Notes: a model not told the origin generated them from the sequence alone. A stretch of DNA of 64,000 nt from Tardibacter chloracetimidivorans (GCF_001890385.1 NZ_CP018221.1:536001-600000), one strand, 5' to 3'. Shown: positions 52,913 through 62,470, counted from the first letter of the stretch. A program made the numbers and translations.

Positions 52913-54616
52913 TCAGACGTGGCTTGCGATGGAAATGATCAGCGCCATGGCCAAAAGCAGCGACATGATCTGCCAGAACCGCAGCGGATCGCGCTCGATC
53001 AGCGGGCGAAAGCGGCTCGGGCTGGCGGAAACGATCGCCGGCCCGCCTTCAAGGGCGCGCAGCATCTCCACCGCGTCGCCGAAACGGTCGGCCGGCGCGA
53101 CGGCGACCGCCCGCGCGATGACATCGTCAAGCCACGCGGGCAGATCGTCGCGGCTTGCGGATGGCGGACGAAGCTTCCCGAAGCGGGGGCGGCTGAACGC
53201 CTCCGCCTCGCCATAGGGAAAGCCGCCGCCGAACAGCCTGGCGAGGGTGACGCCAAGGGCGAACTGGTCGGTCTGCTCATCGCCCCTGTTCCCGTCATAA
53301 ATCTCGGGAGCCATATAGCCCGGCGTACCTGGAATATCGGCTCCGGGCGCGTCTTCGATGCGCGGCAGCCGCGCCACGCCGAGATCGACCAGCCGCAGCC
53401 CGCCGTCCTCGGTGACGATGACGTTTTCCGGCTTTATGTCGCGATGGATGATCCCCAGCCGGTGCAGCGCGACGACCGCGCGGGTGAGCTGAACGGCGAT
53501 CTTCAATCCCTGCCGAAGGGGGATGAAGCCGGTTTTCTTCAACCGGTCCGCCAGCGTCTCGCCGCGATAGAAGGGCATCACCGTGTAGAGGCGGCCCTGC
53601 CGCTCCTCGCCCGCGGCCAGCACCTGACCGACAAAGGGGCTGGCGACGCGAACGCCGATCAGCGCTTCGCGGACGAAGGCCTCGCGCATGGCCGGTTCGG
53701 CAAGCACGGCGGGCTTCGGGAACTTGACGACCACATCGCTCCCGTTCTGGCTGTCGACAGCGCGGAACACGCGCGCATAGCGGCCGTCGGCCAGCAACTG
53801 CTCCAGCCGGAAGCCGTCGACATTGTCGCCTGCCGACGGCGGCGCTTCGATCGGCAGATGCGCCATTCCGGCGGTGATGATGTCGTGATCGGGCGCGGGC
53901 AGGTCCAAAATGTCGATCAGCACGGCGCTGGCGTTGTCCTGCGAACCGGCGGCAAGCGCGGCCGCGGTGATGCGGCGGGCGTCGGTTTCGGCATTGCCGC
54001 GCGCCGCCAGCAGCGCTGCGATCTGGCGATCGTCAAGCGCGCCGTGAACCCCGTCGCTGACCAGAAGCAGCCGGTCGTGGACGGCAAGCTCGACGCTCGC
54101 ATGATCGAGGCGGATCAGATCCTCTATCCCCACCGCGCGATAGAGCACGTGCCGCAGGTCGGGCTGGGGCAGCACATGGTCGCTCGTCAGCCGCACGAGC
54201 CGCCCGTTACTGTAGTGATAGGCACGACTGTCGCCGACATGAAGGACATGCGCCCTGCGGCCCCGCAGGATTGCGGCGGTGAAGGTCGTCGCCATTCCCT
54301 GAAGCGCGGCGTCGGCCTTTCCCTGCGCGCGCAGCCACTGGTTGACCCCGTTCATCGCCCGCGCACCCGCCGCGGGCACGCCGATGGTATCGGGCTGGGC
54401 GTAATAGCCGTCCATGAAGGTGCGGACGGTGAGTTCGGCCGCGACACGGCCGCCCTTTGCGCTTCCCACTCCATCGGCGACGGCGGCCACCGCGCCATGG
54501 CGGGCAAGTTCGCCAGCGCCGGGAAGGTAGATGCCCGCATAATCCTCGTTCGCGGGACGCCTGCCCCGCTCGCTGGACCAGCCGCTCGCAATCCTAAGGC
54601 CACCGCTGGGCCGCAT
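52913..54616 (-). CDS. PP2C phosphatase / Ser-Thr protein kinase fusion with C-terminal membrane anchor
   Basis: The protein has 567 residues. Residues 1-245 are a PP2C domain (AVADGVGSAKGG, LHVGDSRAYHY, LLLVSDGVH and SQDNASAVLI). Residues 265-530 are a Hanks-type kinase with catalytic loop IIHRDIKPENVIV, DLG in place of DFG, PGTPGYMAPE and FALGVTL; the glycine loop is weak (LADGRYARVF). A transmembrane helix closes the protein (WQIMSLLLAMALIISIA). Pseudomonas has a similar kinase next to its nitrate genes. Here it is divergent from narK with 71 bases between starts. Targets are unknown. Confidence 0.93.
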   Translation of the reverse strand: MRPSGGLRIASGWSSERGRRPANEDYAGIYLPGAGELARHGAVAAVADGVGSAKGGRVAAELTVRTFMDGYYAQPDTIGVPAAGARAMNGVNQWLRAQGKADAALQGMATTFTAAILRGRRAHVLHVGDSRAYHYSNGRLVRLTSDHVLPQPDLRHVLYRAVGIEDLIRLDHASVELAVHDRLLLVSDGVHGALDDRQIAALLAARGNAETDARRITAAALAAGSQDNASAVLIDILDLPAPDHDIITAGMAHLPIEAPPSAGDNVDGFRLEQLLADGRYARVFRAVDSQNGSDVVVKFPKPAVLAEPAMREAFVREALIGVRVASPFVGQVLAAGEERQGRLYTVMPFYRGETLADRLKKTGFIPLRQGLKIAVQLTRAVVALHRLGIIHRDIKPENVIVTEDGGLRLVDLGVARLPRIEDAPGADIPGTPGYMAPEIYDGNRGDEQTDQFALGVTLARLFGGGFPYGEAEAFSRPRFGKLRPPSASRDDLPAWLDDVIARAVAVAPADRFGDAVEMLRALEGGPAIVSASPSRFRPLIERDPLRFWQIMSLLLAMALIISIASHV

Positions 54617-54627
54617 TCGACGATCCT

Positions 54628-54647
54628 CCCTCGCTCACGCGCGAGGG
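54628..54647. repeat. Short hairpin in the kinase/narK divergent promoter region
   Basis: CCCTCGC and GCGAGGG form a 7-bp stem with a TCACGC loop. No T run follows, so it is not a terminator, and its loop lacks the A1/G4 pattern of the ANTAR targets. Confidence 0.35.
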
Positions 54648-54687
54648 TGAACATCCCCGCAATTTCGTCAACACCCTGGATAATGTC

Positions 54688-55896
54688 ATGAAGAAGAGTT
54701 TCTGGGAGGCGGGCCACAGGCCGACGCTGATCGCCGCCTTCCTCTATTTCGACCTTGCGTTCATGGTCTGGGTTCTGCTCGGCCCGCTGGGCGTGGCCAT
54801 TTCAGCGGACCTCGGCCTGTCGCCCGCGCAAAAAGGGCTGATGGTTGCCACCCCCACGCTTGCCGGCGCGCTGCTTCGGGTGGTGAACGGACTGCTCGTC
54901 GACCGGATCGGGCCGAAGCGGACGGGCACGATCGGACAGCTGATCGTCATCGCCGGACTGTCGGTGGCGTGGGCGTTCGGGGTGCACAGCTTTGCGGGCA
55001 TTCTTGCGCTCGGGGTGGTTCTGGGTTTTGCGGGCGCGTCCTTTGCGGTCGCGTTGCCGCTCGCCTCCCGCTGGTATCCGCCCGAACATCAGGGCACTGC
55101 GCTTGGCATCGCCGGAATGGGCAATTCGGGCACGGTGTTCGCGGCGCTGTTCGCCCCCACCCTCGCCCAGCTTTTCGGCTGGAACAATGTGCTGGGCCTG
55201 GCGGTGATCCCGCTGGTGATCGTCCTCGCCGTCTATCAGCTGATGGCCAGGGATGCGCCTGGTACACCTGCGCCAAAGCCGCTGGCGGCCTATCTGTCGC
55301 CGTTGGGAAGCGGCGACGCCTGGTGGTTCATGCTGTTCTACGGCGTGACCTTCGGCGGCTTTGTCGGCCTGTCGTCCTCGCTCACCATCTACTTCAACGA
55401 CCAATATGGCCTGAGCGCGGTGACCGCCGGCTATTTCACCGCCGCATGCGTCTTCGCTGGGTCGCTGGTCCGGCCGCTGGGCGGCGCGGTCGCCGACAAG
55501 GTGGGCGGAATCAAGTCGCTGAGCGTGATGTATGTGATCGCCGCCATAGCGCTCGTGCTGGTGAGCAGCGCGCCTGCAAGCGCGGTCGCGGCGCTGGGCC
55601 TGTTCGTCGTTGCGATGCTCGCGTTCGGCATGGGCAATGGCGCGGTGTTCCAGCTCGTGCCGCAGCGTTTCCGGCAGGAGATCGGCGTGATGACCGGCCT
55701 GGTCGGCATGGCGGGCGGCATCGGCGGCTTTTATCTCGCCTCCAGCCTTGGCTTATCCAAGGAGGCGACCGGCAGCTACCAGCCGGGGTTCCTCATCTTC
55801 GCGGGTCTGGCGCTGATCGCGCTCGGCGGGCTTTCGGCAATCAAGAAGCGTTGGCGGATGACCTGGGGCGCGGCTGTTCAGGGAGTGCGTATCTGA
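54688..55896 (+). CDS. NarK/NasA-type nitrate/nitrite MFS transporter
   Basis: The protein has 402 residues with twelve predicted helices. The MFS nitrate porter signatures GIAGMGNSGTVFAALFAP (helix 5) and GMAGGIGGFYLASSLG (helix 11) and the ALLRVVNGLLVDRIGPKR loop are present. It imports nitrate, possibly exchanging nitrite, across the inner membrane. It is the first gene of the narK-nirB-nirD-nasA-cobA unit; the nirB ATG shares one base with its TGA. No strong ribosome site precedes its ATG. Its distance from the NasT-type leader on the same strand is about 1.9 kb. Confidence 0.94.
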   Translation: MKKSFWEAGHRPTLIAAFLYFDLAFMVWVLLGPLGVAISADLGLSPAQKGLMVATPTLAGALLRVVNGLLVDRIGPKRTGTIGQLIVIAGLSVAWAFGVHSFAGILALGVVLGFAGASFAVALPLASRWYPPEHQGTALGIAGMGNSGTVFAALFAPTLAQLFGWNNVLGLAVIPLVIVLAVYQLMARDAPGTPAPKPLAAYLSPLGSGDAWWFMLFYGVTFGGFVGLSSSLTIYFNDQYGLSAVTAGYFTAACVFAGSLVRPLGGAVADKVGGIKSLSVMYVIAAIALVLVSSAPASAVAALGLFVVAMLAFGMGNGAVFQLVPQRFRQEIGVMTGLVGMAGGIGGFYLASSLGLSKEATGSYQPGFLIFAGLALIALGGLSAIKKRWRMTWGAAVQGVRI

Positions 55897-58415
55897 TGGG
55901 CATTCAATCTAAAATATCGAGCGGTGACGCCATGGCTTCAGGCGGAATCGACACCCGCGAACATCTGGTCGTGGTCGGCAACGGCATGGCTGGCTGCCGC
56001 GCGGTGGAAGAAGTGCTGAAGCGCGACAGCGGCCGCTACCGCATCACCATCTTCGGCGCGGAACCGCGGGTGAACTACAACCGCATCATGCTTTCGCCGT
56101 TGCTGGCGGGCGAGAAGGCGTTCGAGGACATCGTCATCAACGACCACGCCTGGTATGAGGAAAACGGCATTCGCCTCATCGCCGGTGATCCGGTCACGGC
56201 GATCGACCGCGAGATGAAGACCCTCACGTCCCGGTCCGGCCGCGTTGAAAGCTATGACCGGCTGATGCTGGCGACCGGATCGGACCCGTTCATCATTCCG
56301 GTGCCCGGCGCGAAGCTGCCCGGCGTCGTCACCTTCCGCGATATGGACGATGTGGCGGCAATGCTTCGCGCAGCCGACGAGAGCCGGAACGCGGTGGTGA
56401 TCGGGGGCGGACTGCTGGGCCTTGAGGCCGCGCACGGCCTGTCGCTCAGGGGCATGAACGTGACCGTCATCCACCTGATGCCGACGCTGATGGAACGCCA
56501 GCTCGACGAGGCGGCCGGTTGGCTGCTGAAGACCGCACTTGAAGGCCGCGGGCAGACGATCCTGACGGGTGCGGACACCGAATGCATCCTGGGGGAAAGC
56601 AAGGTGGAAGGCGTGAGGCTGAAGGACGGCCGCCTCATCCCGGCCGATCTCGTGGTGATGGCGGTGGGCATCCGCCCCAACACCGCGCTCGCCAAGGAAG
56701 CGGGCCTTGCCGTCGGGCGCGGCATCCATGTCGACGACCATATGGTCACGTCCGACCCGTCGATCACGGCGGTGGGCGAATGCGTCGAGCATCGCGGCCT
56801 GTGCTACGGCCTCGTCGCGCCTTTATGGGAAATGTGCGCATCGCTGGCGGACGGACTGACCACGGGCGCCGCCAGCGGTTATCAGGGCTCGGTCACGTCC
56901 ACCAAGCTGAAGGTGTCGGGGATCGACGTTTTTTCCGCCGGGGATTTCTCGGGCGGCGAAGGTGCTGAGGACATCGTGCTGCGCGACGCAACGCGCGGCA
57001 TCTACAAGCGCGTTGTCGTGAAGGACGACCGGCTGGTGGGGGCCGTGCTCTATGGCGATACCGCCGACGGGAACTGGTATTTCGACCTGCTGAAAAAAGG
57101 CGAGGACATATCGGACATCCGCGACGCACTGATCTTCGGCCAGGCTTTCGCGTCCGGTGGAGGGGCGCACGCGGACCCTAAAGCGGCCGTTGCGGCGCTC
57201 TCCGACGAAGCGGAGATCTGTGGCTGCAACGGCGTGTCCAAGGGTGGCGTGGTCGCCTGCATCCGGAATGGCGCCGTCACGCTGGACGCGGTTCGCGCGA
57301 GCTGCAAGGCATCGGCGAGTTGCGGCTCATGTACCGGCCTTGTCGAAAACCTGCTGGCGGTCACGCTGGGCGATGAATATGCGGGCGAACGGGCGGAAAA
57401 GACGGTGTGCAAGTGCACCAGCTTCACCCATGAGGACGTTCGCCGCCTGATCCTTGAAAAGGAGCTGAAGTCCATCCCGCAGGTGATGCAGGAGCTGTCG
57501 TGGTCGACGCCCGACGGCTGCCATTCCTGCCGCCCCGCGCTGAACTATTATCTGCTCTGCGCCTGGCCGGCCGAGCATGTCGAAGACCCGCAGAGCCGCT
57601 TTGTCAACGAGCGCATGCACGCCAACATCCAGAAGGACGGCACCTATTCGGTCGTGCCGCGCATGTGGGGCGGCGTGACGACTCCGAAGGAACTGCGCGC
57701 CATCGCGGACGCCGCCGAGAAATATGGTGCGCGCATGGTGAAGGTGACGGGCGGACAGCGGCTGGACCTGTTCGGCATCAAGAAGGAAGACCTGCCCGCG
57801 ATCTGGGGCGATCTCAACGCCGCCGGAATGGTGTCGGGCCATGCCTATGGCAAGGCGCTGCGCACGGTCAAAACCTGTGTCGGATCGGAATGGTGCCGCT
57901 TCGGCACGCAGGATTCGACCGGGCTCGGCATCAAGACCGAGCAGATGACCTGGGGCTCGTGGATGCCGCACAAGTTCAAGATCGCCGTGTCCGGCTGCCC
58001 CCGCAATTGCGCCGAGGCGACGATCAAGGATTTCGGCGTGATCTGCGTCGATTCCGGATATGAGCTGCACATCGGCGGCAACGGCGGAATCCACCTGCGC
58101 GGCACCGACCTGCTGTGCAAGGTGGAGACGGAGCAGGAAGCGCTCGATTATTGCGCCGCCTTCATCCAGCTCTACCGCGAGGAAGCCCGCTATCTGGACC
58201 GCACCGCCCCCTGGGTGGAAAGGGTCGGCCTCGACTACATCAAGAAGCGCATCGTCGAGGATGCGTCGGGGCGCGAGGCGCTGCACGCCCGCTTCCTCCT
58301 TGCGCAGAGCTATCTCCAGAAAGACCCCTGGGCGGAGCGCGCAGCGGGCGCGGAGAAGGAACTGCACCAGCACATCGCTGAAATCCGGCCGTTCGCGGTC
58401 GTTGGAGGACGTTGA
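55896..58415 (+). CDS. nirB: Assimilatory nitrite reductase [NAD(P)H], large subunit
   Basis: The protein has 839 residues. The N-terminal FAD domain has HLVVVGNGMAGCRAVEEV and the NAD site VVIGGGLLGLEAAHGLSL. A BFD-like [2Fe-2S] domain follows (CGCNGVSKGGVVACI, then CGSC, CKC and CHSC). The C-terminal siroheme and 4Fe-4S domain has KTCVGSEWCRFGTQD and VSGCPRNCAEATIKDFGVI. It reduces nitrite to ammonium in the cytoplasm using NADH. The ATG at 55896 overlaps the narK stop; an ATG at 55932 is an alternative. The siroheme gene cobA lies at the end of the operon. Confidence 0.96.
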   Translation: MGIQSKISSGDAMASGGIDTREHLVVVGNGMAGCRAVEEVLKRDSGRYRITIFGAEPRVNYNRIMLSPLLAGEKAFEDIVINDHAWYEENGIRLIAGDPVTAIDREMKTLTSRSGRVESYDRLMLATGSDPFIIPVPGAKLPGVVTFRDMDDVAAMLRAADESRNAVVIGGGLLGLEAAHGLSLRGMNVTVIHLMPTLMERQLDEAAGWLLKTALEGRGQTILTGADTECILGESKVEGVRLKDGRLIPADLVVMAVGIRPNTALAKEAGLAVGRGIHVDDHMVTSDPSITAVGECVEHRGLCYGLVAPLWEMCASLADGLTTGAASGYQGSVTSTKLKVSGIDVFSAGDFSGGEGAEDIVLRDATRGIYKRVVVKDDRLVGAVLYGDTADGNWYFDLLKKGEDISDIRDALIFGQAFASGGGAHADPKAAVAALSDEAEICGCNGVSKGGVVACIRNGAVTLDAVRASCKASASCGSCTGLVENLLAVTLGDEYAGERAEKTVCKCTSFTHEDVRRLILEKELKSIPQVMQELSWSTPDGCHSCRPALNYYLLCAWPAEHVEDPQSRFVNERMHANIQKDGTYSVVPRMWGGVTTPKELRAIADAAEKYGARMVKVTGGQRLDLFGIKKEDLPAIWGDLNAAGMVSGHAYGKALRTVKTCVGSEWCRFGTQDSTGLGIKTEQMTWGSWMPHKFKIAVSGCPRNCAEATIKDFGVICVDSGYELHIGGNGGIHLRGTDLLCKVETEQEALDYCAAFIQLYREEARYLDRTAPWVERVGLDYIKKRIVEDASGREALHARFLLAQSYLQKDPWAERAAGAEKELHQHIAEIRPFAVVGGR

Positions 58416-58418
58416 CCC

Positions 58419-58760
58419 ATGATAAACGCTCATTGGCTCGACATCGGCCCGGTCGACCAGCTTCCGCCGCTTGGGGCGCGCACCCTGCCCGTCCTTGGCG
58501 GCGAGCAAATCGCGATTTTCCGCACCGCCAATGGCGACGTTCACGCCCTGGTCGACAAATGCCCGCACAAACATGGCCCGCTGAGCCAGGGCATCGTCCA
58601 CGACACGACCGTCACCTGCCCGCTCCACAACTGGCGCATTTCGCTGATTACCGGCGAAGCGCTGGGCGAGGACAAGGGCTGCACCCGCGTCATTCCGGTT
58701 AGGGTGGACGCGGGCCGCGTGCTCATCTGCCGCTCATCCGCGCTAGCGGCCGCCGCCTGA
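58419..58760 (+). CDS. nirD: Nitrite reductase small subunit, Rieske type
   Basis: The protein has 113 residues. The Rieske ligands are intact: Cys48 and His50 in CPHKHGPLS, Cys67 and His70 in CPLHNW. It partners NirB in reducing nitrite. It starts three bases after nirB, and its stop shares one base with the nasA ATG. Some NirD proteins have lost the cluster ligands; this one retains them. Confidence 0.95.
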   Translation: MINAHWLDIGPVDQLPPLGARTLPVLGGEQIAIFRTANGDVHALVDKCPHKHGPLSQGIVHDTTVTCPLHNWRISLITGEALGEDKGCTRVIPVRVDAGRVLICRSSALAAAA

Positions 58761-61363
58761 TGAAGCCTGTCCGCACCACATGCCCTTATTGCGGCGTCGG
58801 TTGCGGAGTGAAGGCGACGCCCGGCGTCGGCCGGGCCGTGACGATCGAAGGCGATGCCGCACATCCGGCGAATGAAGGCCGGCTGTGCTCCAAGGGCACG
58901 CATCTGGGAGAAACGGTGGGGCTGGAAGGCCGCCTGCTTCACCCGGCGATCGGCGGCAAGCGGGCAAGCTGGGATAAGGCGCTCGATCTCGTCGCCCGCA
59001 CCTTTGCCCGGACGATCAAGGAGCACGGGCCGGACAGCGTCGCCTTCTACGTCTCGGGCCAGTTGCTGACCGAGGATTATTATGTCGCGAACAAGCTGAT
59101 GAAGGGCTTCATCGGCAGCGGCAACATCGACACCAACTCCCGCCTGTGCATGTCGAGCGCGGTCGCAGGACACATCCGCGCCTTTGGCGAGGACGTGGTG
59201 CCCGCTACCTATGCCGACCTTGATGAGGCGGACCTGATCGTCCTTGTCGGATCGAACACCGCCTGGTGCCATCCGATCGTCTACCAGCGCATCCAGGCGG
59301 CGCGGCGACAGCGCGGCACGAAGCTCGTCGTCGTCGACCCCCGCCGGACGGAAACCTGCGAGGATGCCGACCTGCATCTGGCGATCCGCCCCGGTACGGA
59401 CGTCGCACTGATGAACGGACTGCTCGCCCACTGCCGCGACCAGGGCCTGATCGACGAGGCATTTCTGGGGCAAAGCGTCAGCGTGCCGGACGGGTTCTGG
59501 GACGGGCTTGCCGATCGCGATCTATGGTCCACCGCAGGCACATGCGACGTGGCTCCCGCCGACCTCCGCCGGTTCTTTGACCTGTTTGCCGCCAATCCGC
59601 GGACGATCACCCTCTTCAGCCAGGGCATCAACCAATCCATTCGCGGCACGGATCAGGTCAACGCCATCGTCAATGTCCACCTTGCGACCGGACGCATCGG
59701 CAAGCCGGGGGCAGCACCCTTTTCCATCACCGGACAACCGAACGCCATGGGCGGACGGGAGGTGGGCGGGCTTGCCTCCACCCTTGCCGCGCACATGGAT
59801 TTCGCGCCCGGCAATGTCGACCTTGTCCGGCAGTTCTGGAGCGCACCGGCAATGGCCGCAAAGCCGGGGCTGAAGGCGGTCGACCTGTTCCGCGAACTCG
59901 GCCGGGGCAAGATCAAGGCGCTGTGGATCATGGCGACCAACCCGGCCGTCAGCATGCCCGATGCCGGCGCGGTGCGCGACGCGCTGTCGGCCTGCCCGTT
60001 CGTGGTGGTGTCCGACTGCATGGTCAGGACCGACACGCTCGCTTATGCGCATGTCGCTCTTCCTGCTTCGGCATGGGGGGAAAAGGACGGCACGGTCACC
60101 AATTCGGAGCGGCGGATCAGCCGCCAGCGTCCGGTCTTTGCCAACCCCGGAGAAGCAAGGCCCGACTGGTGGATCATCAGCGAGGTGGCAAGGCGCATGG
60201 GGTGGAAAAGCCCCTTCGCCTATGACCGTCCGGCGGACATATATCGCGAGCACGCCCGGCTATCGACCTATCGCAACAATGGCCGGAGGCTGTTCGACAT
60301 CGGCCATCACGGCGCGATCTCCAACCCCGATTATGACGCGCTGGAGCCTTTCTGCTGGGGCGGCACGCCCTTTGCCGACGGCCGCTTCCCGACCGGGGAC
60401 GGCAGGGCGCGACTGGTTTCGGTCCGGCAGATGGAGCTTGCCGACCCCCTCGTCCAATGGCCGTTCACCCTCAACACCGGCAGATACCGCGACCAGTGGC
60501 ACACCATGACCCGCACTGGCCTGAGCGCCCGCCTGTCCGCCCATCGCCGCGAACCTCTGGTCGAAATCCACCCCGATGACGCCGCCGACCTCGGCATTGC
60601 CGACAGCGGTTTTGCGCGACTGATCACCGCACAGGGCGAAAGCGTCTTTCGGGTCCAGCTCAGCGACGGCCAGCGGCACGGCGAAGCGTTCGTCCCCATT
60701 CACTGGACGGACCAGCAGTCAACCGGCGGGCGAACCGGCCGGCTGCCACGGCCACTCGTCGATCCGTTTTCCGGCCAGCCCGGCTTCAAGTCGACCCCGC
60801 TCCGGATCGAACCCCTCGTCACCGAATGGACCGGCTTTCTGGTATCGGCTGTCGAGCCTTCAAGCATCGCCGCCGACTATGCGACCTCTTCCCGGGTATC
60901 GGGTGGTTGGCTGGTCGAACTGGCGGGCAGCGGCGACACGGCGAAACTTGCCGAATCCGTCCTGCCCCAAGGCGAGCGGATGGAGGTGAACGACGCCGCG
61001 CGCGGCCAGACGCGCATCGCAGTCCTCGCCGACGGCAGGCTGAAAGCCGCCCTTTACCTCTCCCGGTCCGGCGGCTTGCCGTCGCGCGACTGGCTGATCG
61101 GACAGCTGGACGCGGCCGAGGAAACATCGCCGCTGGCCCTGCTCGCCGGACGCCCGGCAAAGCCCGCGCCCGATCGTGGACCGATCGTCTGCGTCTGCTT
61201 CGACGTGGGCATGAAAACGATCATTTCCGCCATCGCATCTGAATCGCTGACCACATTGGAGGAGGTGGGAGTCTCGCTGAAGGCAGGCACCAACTGCGGA
61301 TCGTGCCGCCCCGCCATCACCCGATTGCTGAAACCGTCCGAGGAGATCAGCAATGCCGTCTGA
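58760..61363 (+). CDS. nasA: Assimilatory nitrate reductase, catalytic subunit, with C-terminal BFD-like domain
   Basis: The protein has 867 residues. The 4Fe-4S motif is at the N-terminus (CPYCGVGCGV, then LCSKGTHLG). Molybdopterin-guanine-dinucleotide domains follow (SRLCMSSAV, FSQGINQSIRGTDQVNAIVN, GQPNAMGGREVGG and FTLNTGRYRDQWHTMTRTG). The last 60 residues carry CVCFDVGMKTI and GTNCGSCRPAI, a BFD-like [2Fe-2S] domain that receives electrons. It reduces nitrate to nitrite in the cytoplasm. No separate nitrate reductase electron-transfer subunit is present, so the fused domain may accept from NirB or ferredoxin. Overlaps cobA by eleven bases. Confidence 0.95.
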   Translation: MKPVRTTCPYCGVGCGVKATPGVGRAVTIEGDAAHPANEGRLCSKGTHLGETVGLEGRLLHPAIGGKRASWDKALDLVARTFARTIKEHGPDSVAFYVSGQLLTEDYYVANKLMKGFIGSGNIDTNSRLCMSSAVAGHIRAFGEDVVPATYADLDEADLIVLVGSNTAWCHPIVYQRIQAARRQRGTKLVVVDPRRTETCEDADLHLAIRPGTDVALMNGLLAHCRDQGLIDEAFLGQSVSVPDGFWDGLADRDLWSTAGTCDVAPADLRRFFDLFAANPRTITLFSQGINQSIRGTDQVNAIVNVHLATGRIGKPGAAPFSITGQPNAMGGREVGGLASTLAAHMDFAPGNVDLVRQFWSAPAMAAKPGLKAVDLFRELGRGKIKALWIMATNPAVSMPDAGAVRDALSACPFVVVSDCMVRTDTLAYAHVALPASAWGEKDGTVTNSERRISRQRPVFANPGEARPDWWIISEVARRMGWKSPFAYDRPADIYREHARLSTYRNNGRRLFDIGHHGAISNPDYDALEPFCWGGTPFADGRFPTGDGRARLVSVRQMELADPLVQWPFTLNTGRYRDQWHTMTRTGLSARLSAHRREPLVEIHPDDAADLGIADSGFARLITAQGESVFRVQLSDGQRHGEAFVPIHWTDQQSTGGRTGRLPRPLVDPFSGQPGFKSTPLRIEPLVTEWTGFLVSAVEPSSIAADYATSSRVSGGWLVELAGSGDTAKLAESVLPQGERMEVNDAARGQTRIAVLADGRLKAALYLSRSGGLPSRDWLIGQLDAAEETSPLALLAGRPAKPAPDRGPIVCVCFDVGMKTIISAIASESLTTLEEVGVSLKAGTNCGSCRPAITRLLKPSEEISNAV

Positions 61364-62135
61364 TAGCATCATCGCACCGGGGGAAGTCTGGCTGGTAGGG
61401 GCCGGTCCGGGCGATCCGGAACTGCTGACCCGCAAGGGCGAACGGCTGGTCCGCGAGGCGGAGGTCATCTTCCATGACGCGCTGGTTGGGCCGGGCATAC
61501 TGGAACTGGCAGGCCCAGGGGCAAGGCTTGTTTCCGTGGGCAAGCGGTCAGGCCACCACTCGCGCGATCAGGCGACGATCAACGATCTGCTGCTGGGGGC
61601 CGCGCTTGCGGGCAGAAAGGTCGTTCGGCTGAAAGGCGGCGATCCGTCCATCTTCGGCAGATCGGCCGAAGAGATTGAGCATCTGCGCGCCCATCATGTC
61701 CCGGTTCATGTCGTGCCGGGGATCACCGCCGCGTCCGCTGCGGCGGCGTCTGCCGGCATTTCGCTCACCCTGCGCGGCATGGCGCGGCGGCTTCAGTTCG
61801 TCACTGCACACGCAAGGGCCGGAGAGGAACTGAATCTGGACTGGAAGGCGCTGGCCGACCCCGATGCGACGCTTGTCGTCTATATGGGCCGGGCAGCGGC
61901 TGCCGAAGTCGCTGAGCGGTTGATCGAGGCGGGACTGGACGCGGCAACCCCGGTCATGGTCGTGGAAAATGCCAGCCTGTCGCAGGAAAGGCGCTTTTCC
62001 ACCCGGCTGGACCTGCTTGGACTGGCGGTGAAGACCGCGATCGGAAAGGGGCCAGCGCTGCTCCTGATCGGCAAGGCCGTTGCCGCCGCCAGTTCACCCG
62101 CATTGGCCGAAAAGACGGTTCAGCGCTTTTTTTGA
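61353..62135 (+). CDS. cobA: Uroporphyrinogen-III C-methyltransferase (siroheme synthesis)
   Basis: The protein has 260 residues. SAM-dependent tetrapyrrole methylase motifs are VWLVGAGPGDPELLTRKGER, VVRLKGGDPSIFGR, VPGITAASAAAASAGISLT and LVVYMGRAAA. It adds two methyl groups to uroporphyrinogen III, giving precorrin-2 for siroheme, the cofactor of NirB. Its position at the end of the nitrate operon explains its supply role. It lacks the CysG ferrochelatase/dehydrogenase half, so another enzyme must finish siroheme. Its end overlaps the opposing small exported protein gene by 16 bases. Confidence 0.94.
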   Translation: MPSDSIIAPGEVWLVGAGPGDPELLTRKGERLVREAEVIFHDALVGPGILELAGPGARLVSVGKRSGHHSRDQATINDLLLGAALAGRKVVRLKGGDPSIFGRSAEEIEHLRAHHVPVHVVPGITAASAAAASAGISLTLRGMARRLQFVTAHARAGEELNLDWKALADPDATLVVYMGRAAAAEVAERLIEAGLDAATPVMVVENASLSQERRFSTRLDLLGLAVKTAIGKGPALLLIGKAVAAASSPALAEKTVQRFF

Positions 62136-62470
62136 GGGGCGTCGTCGGGCCACACCTGCTTGCGTGACATCCAGGGCGCGGCGTCCACGACTTCGGCCCG
62201 CTTGGACTTACGGTCATAGAGGCAAAGGACCATGCCCTGCTTGCCCTTCATGTCGGACTGCGCATAGGTGCCCGTGACAAGCCGGGCGTCAACGCCTATG
62301 CGGTCGCTGAAGCGAAGCGGCTCAGGCGCATAGGCTGCATCCCGAAAGCCGCTCGCGCGAAGGCAGGCGAGCGATGAGGTGCGGTCCAGCTCCTCATAGG
62401 CCTGCGGCGTTGCAGCCACAGCAGGCAAGGCCGCGATCGCCAGACCGGCGATCATCAGAGCTTTCATCAT
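62120..62470 (-). CDS. Small exported protein of unknown function
   Basis: The protein has 116 residues from the ATG at 62470, preceded by AAGGGGCG and overlapping the anmK stop (ATGA). The signal peptide is [20 protein letters not shown]. The mature part has two Cys (SLACLRASGF and MVLCLYDRKS) that could form a disulfide, then a lysine/arginine-rich end (PDDAPQKKR). I recognise no family. Coupling to anmK suggests a link to cell-wall recycling or simply shared transcription. It is convergent with cobA, overlapping 16 bases. Confidence 0.65.
   Translation of the reverse strand: MMKALMIAGLAIAALPAVAATPQAYEELDRTSSLACLRASGFRDAAYAPEPLRFSDRIGVDARLVTGTYAQSDMKGKQGMVLCLYDRKSKRAEVVDAAPWMSRKQVWPDDAPQKKR

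Noticed and set aside
52799..54691. 630-codon open frame on the plus strand opposite the PP2C/kinase gene
   Set aside because: It is the antisense shadow of a well-supported minus-strand gene; its composition (many Arg, Gly, His) and lack of any motif are typical of GC-rich antisense frames.
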